Below, piece after piece: positions 25,849 to 34,173 of a DNA stretch of 64,000 bases. The translations under genes were made by a program, and so were the position numbers. Numbering within the stretch: position 1 is the first letter of the stretch; each line of letters opens with the position of its first letter. Origin of the DNA: Marifrigoribacter sp047730175 (GTDB taxonomy: Bacteria > Bacteroidota > Bacteroidia > Flavobacteriales > Flavobacteriaceae); assembly GCF_047730175.1 (NCBI RefSeq), contig NZ_CP159833.1:1054001-1118000 (forward strand), in the 5' to 3' direction. A model generated the notes under the pieces. That model searched no databases. It was not told the origin of the DNA and was given only the letters and a program-made list of their open reading frames with translations.

Positions 25849-28473
25849 TTAGAACTGGAATTTTAAACTTCCATTAAATGTTCTTCCGTTTCCTAAGTAA
25901 TATCCAAAAGCATTTCTTTGGTTAACATAAGCAGTGTTAAATACATTGTATACGTTTCCTCTAAATGTAAGTTTGTTATTTCCAAGCTTAAATTTATAAG
26001 TTAAACCAACATCTCCTAGAGTATAAGAGTCTAATCTTTCAGGTTGATATACAGTACTAGGTGTAGAAGTCGCTGCATCTACTACATCATCAGCATCAAC
26101 AAATTCATATAAATCTGAATAGATATTATAAGATCCATCTACAGATAAGCTTTCACAGATGTTAACCGTTAATCCTAACCCTGTAGAAGTTTGTGGTGCA
26201 TTACCAACTTTAGTTCCAGATAAATCAAGCGAACTTTCTTCATTAGTTAAAGTAACAAATTCGTTTGTTTCATCATTTTGCTTTGTTCTTGGGGATTCTC
26301 CATCATATTTCCAATTTCCAACTGAAGTATACCAATGTAATTTCCATATTCCATTTCCTGGTCTATAAGCAACATCTGTTTCAAATCCCATATGTTTTTG
26401 ACTAACATCTGATAATCTATTAGTGAAAAAAGTTTCAACTCCATCTACTAATTCTTGTGTTCCATATTGTACAAATCTATTTCCCCATTCAGTATGATAG
26501 AAATCTACATTAACTTTTAAGTTTTGATTTTTAAAACGGTAACCTGCTTCAAAACCTAAGATTTCTTCATTGTCTACGTCTGGTTTTACAATATCATTAG
26601 ATCTTCTAATATCAGTAAAGATATTATCTAAGAAAGGTTGACGTGAGAAAAGACCTGCATTTGCAAATATTGTATGGTTTTCATTAAAGTTATAGCTTAA
26701 ACCACCTTTTACATTATAACCTGTTTTAGATAATTTATCAGATTTTCCTTTTCCTTCTCCATCTGAATCAGCAAAATGACCTTCTCTTTGGTAAGTTTGA
26801 GAAGAAAATGCACCTTGTACAAAAACAGAAAAGTTATCGTTAGCATATTCTATTTGTCCAAATCCACCAATATAATTAATGTCTTCAGAGTAGTTATAAG
26901 AATAACGTTGATCATCATCTGCAAAATTAAATAATGCACCCCAAGGATCAGCTTCAAATTCTTCAGTTATCACGTAATCATCTGGACGATCAAGACCATA
27001 ATTATCATTAAAACCAGAAAGTCCTAATAAATCATTTATTTGTCTAAAGTGATCTCCATGATACAATCTACTATCAACCCCTACATTAAATGTCCAGTCG
27101 TTAGATTCTATATTTAAATTAGAAAGTAAACCATACCAGTTATGGTTATTTACAGAAGCTCTTCTTACATATGAACCTCCAAAACCAGCTATACCATCTG
27201 CATCAGCGTTTGCGATATTGTTTTCAACAATTTGATCAAAGTCTATTTCATCTCTGTCATTTCTTACTCTACCACTACCAAGACCACCTGTTCCACCACC
27301 ACGGCCCCAAGAAGCATAAAGTACTGTAGATAAATCCATTGATTCATTAATATTGAAATCCCAGTTTAAATTGGCAACTGGCTTATGGTAATAGTTTCTT
27401 CTTTCAGTATAACGTTCTCCATCAAGAAAACCTGAATTTGCATTTTGCTTTTGTCCTAGTAATTCATAATCCTCTAAATCATCAGAGAAATTTTGATCGT
27501 GCCATTGTGGAGCACCTGTAATTAAGAAGTTTAAAGCATGTTTGTCATTTGGTTTGTACCCAACAGAAAACATATAGTTTTGTCCTTGACCTGCAGTACC
27601 AATAGAATACTTTCTATGTGCTTGCCAGTGATCAACTAATACAGAAAAAGCCCATCCACTCTCATTCAGACCAGAATCGTAACTTACTGTACTTTTAAAA
27701 TAACTATCATTACCCGCTAAGAAACGTGCAAATCCACCTTCTTTTTTATTTGTAGTTTTTGATACGATATTAACTGTACCACCTACTGAAGAAATAGCTA
27801 ATTTAGAAGAACCTAAACCACGCTGAATTTCAACTACATTTGCAACATCAGACATACCTGACCAGTTAGACCAGTACATTCTTCCGTCTTCCATTCCATT
27901 AATAGGTTGTCCATTTAATAAGAATGCAGTATTAGTTTGATCATAACCTCTTAAGAAAATTTGACTATCACCAAATCCACCTGCTTGATTAGCAACATAT
28001 ACTGAAGGAGTATTTTTTAAAGCTTCCGTAAACTCAACGTTACCAGTTGCTTTTAATTGGATTTCTCTTCCTGAAATACTTGAAACAGCTACAGGAGTAG
28101 CTCTTCCAGCTGCAAGATCAATTACACCAGTTCCAATTACTACAACTTCGTCAAGAGCGTTAGCATCACCTTCCAATGAAACTGTTCCTAAATTAGCTGT
28201 ACCGTTTGTTAATGTGTATGAAACACTAGTAGAAGTATAACCAAGGTAAGATATTACGATAGTCCCACTATTTCCAGTTACATTTAACGAAAAATTTCCG
28301 TCAAAATCTGCTATAGCGCCATTATTTGCGCCTTCTTCGATAATATTTGCTCCTGATAATGAACCTCCTAGGTCGCTATCAGAAACTGTACCTGTAACGG
28401 TTCCTTGAGCAAATGAGATTGCGCTCATAAGTAAAAAGGAAACCATTAAATTAAAAGTAATTTTTTTCATCAT
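25849..28473 (-). CDS. TonB-dependent outer-membrane receptor
   Basis: The 874-residue protein starts at MMKKITFNLMVSFLLMSAIS with signal cleavage near AISFAQ. I use the ATG at 28473 (28470 is equally possible); the frame stays open to 28560, but the added residues are not signal-like and include both promoter elements. It has a carboxypeptidase-like domain (about 24-105, GTVTGTVSDSDLGG, GNSGTIVISYLGY), a plug (about 115-245, VIGTGVIDLAAGRATPVAVS ... FLLNGQPINGMEDG ... VGGTVNIVSK) and a barrel ending FNGSLKFQF. No SusD or DUF5689 partner is adjacent, so the substrate cannot be guessed. The barrel includes YQPERLDSYTLGDVGLTYKF, as in other flavobacterial receptors. Confidence 0.9.
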   Translation of the reverse strand: MMKKITFNLMVSFLLMSAISFAQGTVTGTVSDSDLGGSLSGANIIEEGANNGAIADFDGNFSLNVTGNSGTIVISYLGYTSTSVSYTLTNGTANLGTVSLEGDANALDEVVVIGTGVIDLAAGRATPVAVSSISGREIQLKATGNVEFTEALKNTPSVYVANQAGGFGDSQIFLRGYDQTNTAFLLNGQPINGMEDGRMYWSNWSGMSDVANVVEIQRGLGSSKLAISSVGGTVNIVSKTTNKKEGGFARFLAGNDSYFKSTVSYDSGLNESGWAFSVLVDHWQAHRKYSIGTAGQGQNYMFSVGYKPNDKHALNFLITGAPQWHDQNFSDDLEDYELLGQKQNANSGFLDGERYTERRNYYHKPVANLNWDFNINESMDLSTVLYASWGRGGGTGGLGSGRVRNDRDEIDFDQIVENNIANADADGIAGFGGSYVRRASVNNHNWYGLLSNLNIESNDWTFNVGVDSRLYHGDHFRQINDLLGLSGFNDNYGLDRPDDYVITEEFEADPWGALFNFADDDQRYSYNYSEDINYIGGFGQIEYANDNFSVFVQGAFSSQTYQREGHFADSDGEGKGKSDKLSKTGYNVKGGLSYNFNENHTIFANAGLFSRQPFLDNIFTDIRRSNDIVKPDVDNEEILGFEAGYRFKNQNLKVNVDFYHTEWGNRFVQYGTQELVDGVETFFTNRLSDVSQKHMGFETDVAYRPGNGIWKLHWYTSVGNWKYDGESPRTKQNDETNEFVTLTNEESSLDLSGTKVGNAPQTSTGLGLTVNICESLSVDGSYNIYSDLYEFVDADDVVDAATSTPSTVYQPERLDSYTLGDVGLTYKFKLGNNKLTFRGNVYNVFNTAYVNQRNAFGYYLGNGRTFNGSLKFQF

Positions 28474-28496
28474 TAATTGTTGTTTTGTTGTTGGTG

Positions 28497-28530
28497 CAAA
28501 AATAAAAATAATAATTTTATTATTTACAAA
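28497..28530 (-). promoter_or_regulatory. Promoter (-33 TTTG, -7 TATTTTTG) of the second TonB receptor gene
   Basis: On the minus strand TTTG (28530-28527) is followed after 22 bases by TATTTTTG (28504-28497), matching the Bacteroidota two-part promoter. The -7 box ends 23 bases before the ATG at 28473 and rules out the longer start at 28560. Confidence 0.5.
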
Positions 28531-28609
28531 AATACATTTCAAATAAATCTTATTTAACATAAATATAATATGTTATTAAAAATTTATTAACACTCTCATT
28601 ATTAATACA

Positions 28610-29833
28610 TTAAAAAGAAATGCAGTCAAGTTTTTCCTTAAGAGGTGAAATATATTTATAAAAAGAAGGTCGCAATGAATCTGCTAAAGGCTTAGATGAC
28701 GGCAAATCTTGCCTAAAAGGATCCACTTGTTTGCCATTTTTCCAAAAACGATAACATACATGAGGTCCTCCTGAATTACCCGTAGTTCCTATCCAACCAA
28801 TTACATCTCCTTGTCTAACAAAATCACCTACTTTTGCATTCCTCTTTTTCATATGCAGGTATTGAGTTTCATAGGTGCTATTATGGCGGATTTTTACATA
28901 ATTTCCATTGCCTCCTCTGCGCTCAGATTTGGAGACAGTCCCGTCTGCTGTAGCTAGAATTGGAGTGCCATAAGGTGCCGCAAAATCAGTCCCTTTATGT
29001 GCTCGAACTTTATAACCATAATATTTAATGCGTCGTTTTAAATTATAACGAGAAGAAATTCGACTAAACTTTACTGGAGATTTTAAAAATGCGCGCCTTA
29101 AGTTATTTGCTTTCTCATCAAAAAAATCAGATGAATTATGAAACGAATCGTCAACAAAATTAAAAGCAAATAACGGTTTTCCTCTGTGCTCAAAGTATAC
29201 CGCTTTAATGTCATCTAATCCTGCTGAAATTGTATCATTAATGAATTTTTCAGAATAAATTACTTTAAAACGATCTCCAGGTTGTAGTCTAAAAAAGTCG
29301 ATAGTCCAGGCATAAATATTTGCAAATCTATCTGTCATGTAAGGACTTAAATTTTGATCCTCCATTGTTTGTGAAAGTGAACTTGTAATAATTCCTGACG
29401 CTGATTTTTCTATAATCGTAACAGGTTTTCTTTTATTAAAAGAAGTAATACTATCTCTTAAGTCGATCACAGCGTAGTCTACTCTATTTTTTTCATAAAT
29501 AAATACTTGGGCTGTATTTAAACTATCTTTTGAGTTAAGTATAACGTAAGGTTTCCCAATTTTTATTCTTCTCACATCGAAGCTATCTTTAATTTTGGTG
29601 GCTGCTTCATATATTTTACTTTGAGGCACATGATTTTCATCTAAAATTGCACCAAATGTATCCCCTGAACGAATCGTATCTCTAATAACTCGAAAATCGT
29701 CTAGATTAAAACCATATTCAATGTTTTTCTTTTTGACAATTAAATTCTCAGCGGAGATATCATCTTCTTTTAAATCTGAAGAGCAGGCGAAAAAGAAAAG
29801 TAGGATGGGGAGTAATAAATATATATTTTTCAA
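28610..29833 (-). CDS. M23-family peptidoglycan DD-metallopeptidase lipoprotein
   Basis: The 407-residue protein has a lipoprotein signal (KNIYLLLPILLFFFACSSD, cysteine 17) and a C-terminal LytM/M23 domain (about 275-385). Zinc ligands are visible in HKGTDFAAPYG (His and Asp), the catalytic-side YLHMKK and the final GPHVCYRF. Such enzymes cut peptide cross-links in the cell wall or act as amidase activators; because the ligands are complete, activity is expected. The only start compatible with the signal peptide is a TTG at 29833; there is no in-frame ATG between the upstream stop and that point. It follows the tryptophan dioxygenase gene by 25 bases, so it is in the same operon. Confidence 0.87.
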   Translation of the reverse strand: MKNIYLLLPILLFFFACSSDLKEDDISAENLIVKKKNIEYGFNLDDFRVIRDTIRSGDTFGAILDENHVPQSKIYEAATKIKDSFDVRRIKIGKPYVILNSKDSLNTAQVFIYEKNRVDYAVIDLRDSITSFNKRKPVTIIEKSASGIITSSLSQTMEDQNLSPYMTDRFANIYAWTIDFFRLQPGDRFKVIYSEKFINDTISAGLDDIKAVYFEHRGKPLFAFNFVDDSFHNSSDFFDEKANNLRRAFLKSPVKFSRISSRYNLKRRIKYYGYKVRAHKGTDFAAPYGTPILATADGTVSKSERRGGNGNYVKIRHNSTYETQYLHMKKRNAKVGDFVRQGDVIGWIGTTGNSGGPHVCYRFWKNGKQVDPFRQDLPSSKPLADSLRPSFYKYISPLKEKLDCISF

Positions 29834-29858
29834 AAGTGTTGCTTGATTTTTTGAGAGG

Positions 29859-30800
29859 TTAAACGTTATGACCCCAGTTTTTTAATTCTTGTTCAGTCCA
29901 TAATTCAGGGAAGAATATTCTACGTTGGTACTTTGGATGCATATATTTTGTCCAATCACTACCCCCTGTTGCTTCTTCTACTTCTGTATTTTTATTTCCA
30001 CCAGACAAATAATACCTCGCGGCATTGTAATGAGCTAATACCCATGTGATGTTTACGGTATGATCATAATGCCTCATGGCTTTTCGTAGGGCATCATCTT
30101 CTTTTACTTCTTTGGGTAATTCCTTAAATTTAGCATATAAATTTATGGTGTTATATTCTTGGGTAAAAGCAATAAATTCATTTTTATACTTTTCTTCAAA
30201 AGAAGATAATAAATAACTTTTTTTACCTGTTTTATAATCTTTCCCTGCAGCTTGCCAGTATAAATGTTCAAGAGCATGTTCATAAGGAGTGTTTCTATCT
30301 ATGGTATCTCTAAACCTAGCATCGATTAAATTAATTAGATCGGTGGATGCAAATTCGATTTTTCTATATAATGCGCTTTGGAAACCACTTGCTGGTGTTA
30401 GCGTAGTTCTAAACTTCATATATTGTTCAACCTCCATTCCTTCTTGCATGATTGAAAAAGAGGAAGTAAGCATATCAAAATAGCGACTAATACGCATTAG
30501 TTTTGAAGAAAAGAAAGAGGCGGTTATATGTTCATTATGCGCTACCTGCTCAATTTCCCAAAGAATCATTTTAAATAGGAGTTCATTAATCTGATGGTAC
30601 ATAATAAATACCATTTCATCAGGCAAAGTTGTTCTTTGTATTTGAAGATTTAATAATGCATCTGTTTGTATATAATCCCAATAAGTGATAGGCTCACTAT
30701 AAAGTAGGCCTTCTAAATGTGTCTCTACATCTTGACCAATTGCAGTATACTTCTCTTCTAGTTGCTCTAATAATTTTAAAGTTTCTGGTTTGATTGCCAT
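29859..30800 (-). CDS. Tryptophan 2,3-dioxygenase family haem protein
   Basis: The 313-residue protein matches tryptophan 2,3-dioxygenase: LPDEMVFIMYHQINELLFKM (about 77-96, with the active-site His), FRTTLTPASGFQSALYRKIE (about 149-168, including the substrate-binding Arg) and a C-terminal haem-side region with THVNITWVLAHYNAAR-like helix and ATGGSDWTKYMHP. The enzyme opens the indole ring of tryptophan to N-formylkynurenine. The downstream kynurenine-pathway genes are not in this window. It lies between DUF3108 and M23 genes and beside tyrosine-catabolism genes, which suggests joint turnover of aromatic amino acids. Family placement is firm, with some residues differing from the E. coli-type enzymes. 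Confidence 0.85.
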   Translation of the reverse strand: MAIKPETLKLLEQLEEKYTAIGQDVETHLEGLLYSEPITYWDYIQTDALLNLQIQRTTLPDEMVFIMYHQINELLFKMILWEIEQVAHNEHITASFFSSKLMRISRYFDMLTSSFSIMQEGMEVEQYMKFRTTLTPASGFQSALYRKIEFASTDLINLIDARFRDTIDRNTPYEHALEHLYWQAAGKDYKTGKKSYLLSSFEEKYKNEFIAFTQEYNTINLYAKFKELPKEVKEDDALRKAMRHYDHTVNITWVLAHYNAARYYLSGGNKNTEVEEATGGSDWTKYMHPKYQRRIFFPELWTEQELKNWGHNV

Positions 30801-30806
30801 AATTAA

Positions 30807-31580
30807 TTAATCTACTTGGATTTTAAATGAATGACTTAGTCCTTTAAATTCAGTTAAAGAAGCCTTTAATGAACCTACAGCTAAATCTGCTTTTATTAGT
30901 AAAGGGATTTTGTTATCATCATCACTTACCCATACTGTAAGGCTTTCTTTCTCTTTAAAGACTCTTCCAGATTGAACATATGGTCGAAATATTAAGCAGG
31001 AAACTTTTCCAAATGCTGTATTAATAACTTCTCTCCCTAGAAATTTTAGTTTGAATTTATAATTTTCCTTATCAAAAAACATATCCATCTCTAACTCATC
31101 CCCTTTTGATAAATTGCTTGTATCTAAATTATTTCTTAGATAATATAAAGCTGAAACCATATCTTGAGTTTCACTAGGAAAAGATACAGTTGATTTTTTG
31201 TTATGCTTTTTATTATTTATTAATGCTTTTTGAGTACCATGGTCAAAATCAATTTGAATATCCTTTGTGTGCCCTCCTTCATTAATTTTTCTAATAAAAC
31301 GGTATGGGATATCTTTTTCCTTATCAATATATGATTGATATATATCTTCTACTTTAAAGAAAAACCTTGAAAGACCTGTAGTTTTTCCTTCCCCTTTTAC
31401 ATGAAAAACTTCTTTTCCATTAATATGGGCATTATCTACTTCTAAAGTTGCGTATCCTGCGGTTACAAAACCATAGTGCACTCTGAAGTTCAACCATTCA
31501 CCTGTGTCGTAGGATTTTTTAGTTGTTTGACTAAAAACAACCTGGCCCAAAAATAATAATAGTATAAAAAATTTATTCAT
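30807..31580 (-). CDS. DUF3108 domain protein (periplasmic)
   Basis: The 257-residue protein has a signal peptide (MNKFFILLLFLGQVVFSQ) and the DUF3108 pattern: GEWLNFRVHYGFVTAGYATLEV (about 27-48), SRFFFKVEDIYQSYID, DMVSALYYLRN and LTVWVSDDDNKIPLLIKADL. DUF3108 proteins are envelope proteins of unknown function, all-beta and probably periplasmic. It is the first gene of a three-gene operon with tryptophan dioxygenase (6-base gap) and the M23 lipoprotein. A 10-bp-stem palindrome sits 7 bases upstream of its ATG. Confidence 0.85.
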   Translation of the reverse strand: MNKFFILLLFLGQVVFSQTTKKSYDTGEWLNFRVHYGFVTAGYATLEVDNAHINGKEVFHVKGEGKTTGLSRFFFKVEDIYQSYIDKEKDIPYRFIRKINEGGHTKDIQIDFDHGTQKALINNKKHNKKSTVSFPSETQDMVSALYYLRNNLDTSNLSKGDELEMDMFFDKENYKFKLKFLGREVINTAFGKVSCLIFRPYVQSGRVFKEKESLTVWVSDDDNKIPLLIKADLAVGSLKASLTEFKGLSHSFKIQVD

Positions 31581-31587
31581 CCATAAA

Positions 31588-31612
31588 GTTTTAAAGATAT
31601 AGTCTTTAAAAC
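31588..31612 (-). promoter_or_regulatory. Palindrome directly upstream of the DUF3108-tryptophan dioxygenase operon
   Basis: The perfect 10-bp inverted repeat GTTTTAAAGA / TCTTTAAAAC with a 5-base centre ends 7 bases before the ATG at 31580. On the minus strand it contains TATCTTTA, one base off the -7 consensus, so it could be an operator covering the promoter, or an RNA hairpin that hides the start codon. The choice cannot be made from sequence alone. Confidence 0.4.
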
Positions 31613-31628
31613 AACATCTATTCCAAAA

Positions 31629-31664
31629 ATTAATAAACTACCTTTTAGTCGATAGTTTATTAAT
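31629..31664 (-). terminator. Probable intrinsic terminator after hppD
   Basis: A 12-bp perfect stem ATTAATAAACTA / TAGTTTATTAAT with a 12-base loop lies 14 bases after the hppD stop. On the minus strand it is followed by five U. The stem is AT-rich, so termination may be partial, letting some transcripts run into the DUF3108 operon. Confidence 0.55.
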
Positions 31665-31677
31665 CTGTTACGTTAAT

Positions 31678-32838
31678 TTATAAAGTTCCTCTTAATGCTT
31701 GTTCTCTTTCAATTGATTCGAACAACGCTTTAAAGTTTCCTGCTCCAAATCCTTGTGCTCCCATTCTTTGTATTATTTCAAAAAATAAAGTTGGCCTATC
31801 TTCAATAGGTTTTGTAAATATTTGCAACAAATACCCTTCTTCATCTGCATCAACTAATATAGATAGTCTTTGTAATTCATTAATATCCTCTTTCATTATA
31901 TCCATATGCACTCCTAATCTACCAGGAATTTCATCATAATAAGATTGTGGTGGTGGTGGTAAAAATTCGATTCCTCGTGCTTTTAATTTAGCTACTGTTT
32001 TAATAATATCATCTGTAGCTACAGCAATATGTTGTACCCCAGAATCTTCATAGAAATCTAAGTATTCTTCAATTTGCGATTTTTTTGCAGCTTTTGCAGG
32101 TTCATTAATTGGAAATTTTATTCTTCCATTTCCATTACTCATCACTTTACTCATTAAAGCTGAATATTCTGTATGGATCTGTTTATCATCAAAAGATAAA
32201 AAATTGACAAAGCCCATCACATCCTCATACCACTTTACCCAAGTATTCATTTGTCCCCATCCAACATTACCAACCATATGATCAATATATTTAAGGCCTA
32301 CAGGTTCTGGATTATAATCTGATTTCCATTCAACAAACCCTGGCATAAATGTTCCTTTATAGTTTTTACGCTCCACAAACATATGTACCGTTTCTCCATA
32401 GGTATAAATCCCAGCTCTTATAACTTCACCAAATTCATCGGTTTCAACGATTGGTTCCATATAAGACTTCGCGCCTCTTTTAGTCGTTTCTTCGTAGGCA
32501 CTTCTTGCATCATCAACCCAAAGGGCTATAACTTTAACACCATCCCCATGCTTAACTATGTGTTTGTTAATTGGAGATTTACTATTTAATGGAGTCGTTA
32601 ATACTATTTTAATTTTATCTTGAGTTAAAACATAACTCACGCTGTCTCTTGACCCTGTTTCCAGACCTTTATAGGCATAAGATTGAAATCCAAATGCTGT
32701 TTTATAAAAGTGGGCTGATTGTTTTGCATTTCCAACATAAAACTCAACATAATCCGTTCCTAAAAGAGGCAAAAAATCTTGTGCTCCTTCAAATATTTTC
32801 TCTAAACCGTAGTTTACTGATTTTAGTTCTTTACTCAT
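31678..32838 (-). CDS. hppD: 4-hydroxyphenylpyruvate dioxygenase
   Basis: The 386-residue enzyme converts 4-hydroxyphenylpyruvate to homogentisate using Fe(II) and oxygen. The two vicinal-oxygen-chelate halves are clear. Iron ligands are seen in YIDHMVGNV (about residue 187), GVQHIAVATDDI (about 270) and FFEIIQRMGAQGFGAGNFK (about 351), the last also being the diagnostic C-terminal HPPD signature. It follows homogentisate dioxygenase by 13 bases on the same strand, so the two steps of tyrosine catabolism form an operon. Length is normal for the family. Confidence 0.96.
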   Translation of the reverse strand: MSKELKSVNYGLEKIFEGAQDFLPLLGTDYVEFYVGNAKQSAHFYKTAFGFQSYAYKGLETGSRDSVSYVLTQDKIKIVLTTPLNSKSPINKHIVKHGDGVKVIALWVDDARSAYEETTKRGAKSYMEPIVETDEFGEVIRAGIYTYGETVHMFVERKNYKGTFMPGFVEWKSDYNPEPVGLKYIDHMVGNVGWGQMNTWVKWYEDVMGFVNFLSFDDKQIHTEYSALMSKVMSNGNGRIKFPINEPAKAAKKSQIEEYLDFYEDSGVQHIAVATDDIIKTVAKLKARGIEFLPPPPQSYYDEIPGRLGVHMDIMKEDINELQRLSILVDADEEGYLLQIFTKPIEDRPTLFFEIIQRMGAQGFGAGNFKALFESIEREQALRGTL

Positions 32839-32851
32839 TTTTTTGTTTTTT

Positions 32852-34009
32852 TTATTCTATCCAAGATTTATAATAATCTTCATCTGCAATTTTCATTGCT
32901 TCTTCTGTTACTTGTAATGGTTTAAACGTATCTACCATTACAGCCAGTTCTTCTGTGCTTACTTTACCAATACTTCTTTCGACAGCTCCTGGGTGTGGTC
33001 CGTGAGGTATGCCTGCTGGATGAAGAGATATATTCCCGGGCTCAACATCATTTCTACTCATAAAATCTCCATCAACATAATACAACACCTCATCACTATC
33101 AATATTGCTATGGTTATATGGCGCCGGTATTGACTTCGGGTGATAATCGTATAATCTTGGCACAAAACTACATACAGCAAAAGCACTTGTCTCAAAAGTT
33201 TGGTGTACTGGTGGTGGTTGATGTATTCTACCAGTTATAGGTTCAAAATCGTGTATTGAAAAAGCATATGGATAATTATAACCATCATATCCAATTACAT
33301 CGAAAGGATGCGTGGCATAAACCATTTCAATGATTTCGTTTTGTTTTTTTACTTTAATGATAAAATCGCCTGTTTTATTATACGTTTCTATGGTTTCTGG
33401 TCTTCGAATGTCCCTTTCACAAAAGGGAGAATGCTCTAATAATTGTCCAAACCAATTTCGATATCTTTTCGGAGTGTAAATTGGGCTATAAGATTCAACG
33501 ATAAATAAACGATTATCTTCTGAGTTAAAATCTATTTTATAAATAATACCTCGAGGAATTAATAAATAATCTCCATACTTAAAATCTAAATTTCCAAGCA
33601 TTGTTCTTAAGGTTCCCGTCCCTTTATGAATAAAAATTAATTCGTCTGCATCTGTATTCTTATAAAAGTATTCTGTTTTTTTGTTTTTTGGTGCTGCTAA
33701 TATTATATTACAATCACTATTTGTTAGCACTACTTTTCTACTTTCTAAGTAGTCATTAATTTGAGGTATTTGAAACCCTCTTAATTTATACGATTGTATG
33801 TTGTTAGCTTTCGCAATTTTTGGAGCTATACTGTATTGTTTTTTAATTTCCTTAACTTGTGTAGGTCTATGTTCATGGTACATGTTACTGGACATTCCAT
33901 CAAAGCCAATAGTTCCAAATAGTTGCTCGTAATATAAACTCCCATCTGGCTTTTTAAATTGAGTGTGTCTTTTGGGAGGAATTTTCCCTAATTTATGATA
34001 AATAGGCAT
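32852..34009 (-). CDS. hmgA: Homogentisate 1,2-dioxygenase
   Basis: The 385-residue protein is a cupin-fold Fe(II) ring-cleaving dioxygenase that turns homogentisate into maleylacetoacetate. Recognisable stretches are MPIYHKLGKIPPKRHTQFKK at the N-terminus, DELIFIHKGTGTLRTMLG and YGDYLLIPRGIIYKIDF (cupin), PPPVHQTFETSAFAVCSFVP (with a likely iron-site His) and SLHPAGIPHGPHPG (His-rich metal site). It heads the operon with hppD. Maleylacetoacetate isomerase and fumarylacetoacetase are not in the window. The start ATG at 34009 gives the normal bacterial N-terminus. Confidence 0.95.
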   Translation of the reverse strand: MPIYHKLGKIPPKRHTQFKKPDGSLYYEQLFGTIGFDGMSSNMYHEHRPTQVKEIKKQYSIAPKIAKANNIQSYKLRGFQIPQINDYLESRKVVLTNSDCNIILAAPKNKKTEYFYKNTDADELIFIHKGTGTLRTMLGNLDFKYGDYLLIPRGIIYKIDFNSEDNRLFIVESYSPIYTPKRYRNWFGQLLEHSPFCERDIRRPETIETYNKTGDFIIKVKKQNEIIEMVYATHPFDVIGYDGYNYPYAFSIHDFEPITGRIHQPPPVHQTFETSAFAVCSFVPRLYDYHPKSIPAPYNHSNIDSDEVLYYVDGDFMSRNDVEPGNISLHPAGIPHGPHPGAVERSIGKVSTEELAVMVDTFKPLQVTEEAMKIADEDYYKSWIE

Positions 34010-34173
34010 AGTGTAAAATTAACGTTAGTACTTATTGTTGTTTTTTCAAAGAATGCGTACTACTCAGGGTTTCTTTTAATAAGAAATTTTAATTTTATTA
34101 GTAAATAAGTCCATTCTTTCTCTACCATTCAACAAATATCGTAAAATTTTGCATCAAATTAAGTATGAAAACT

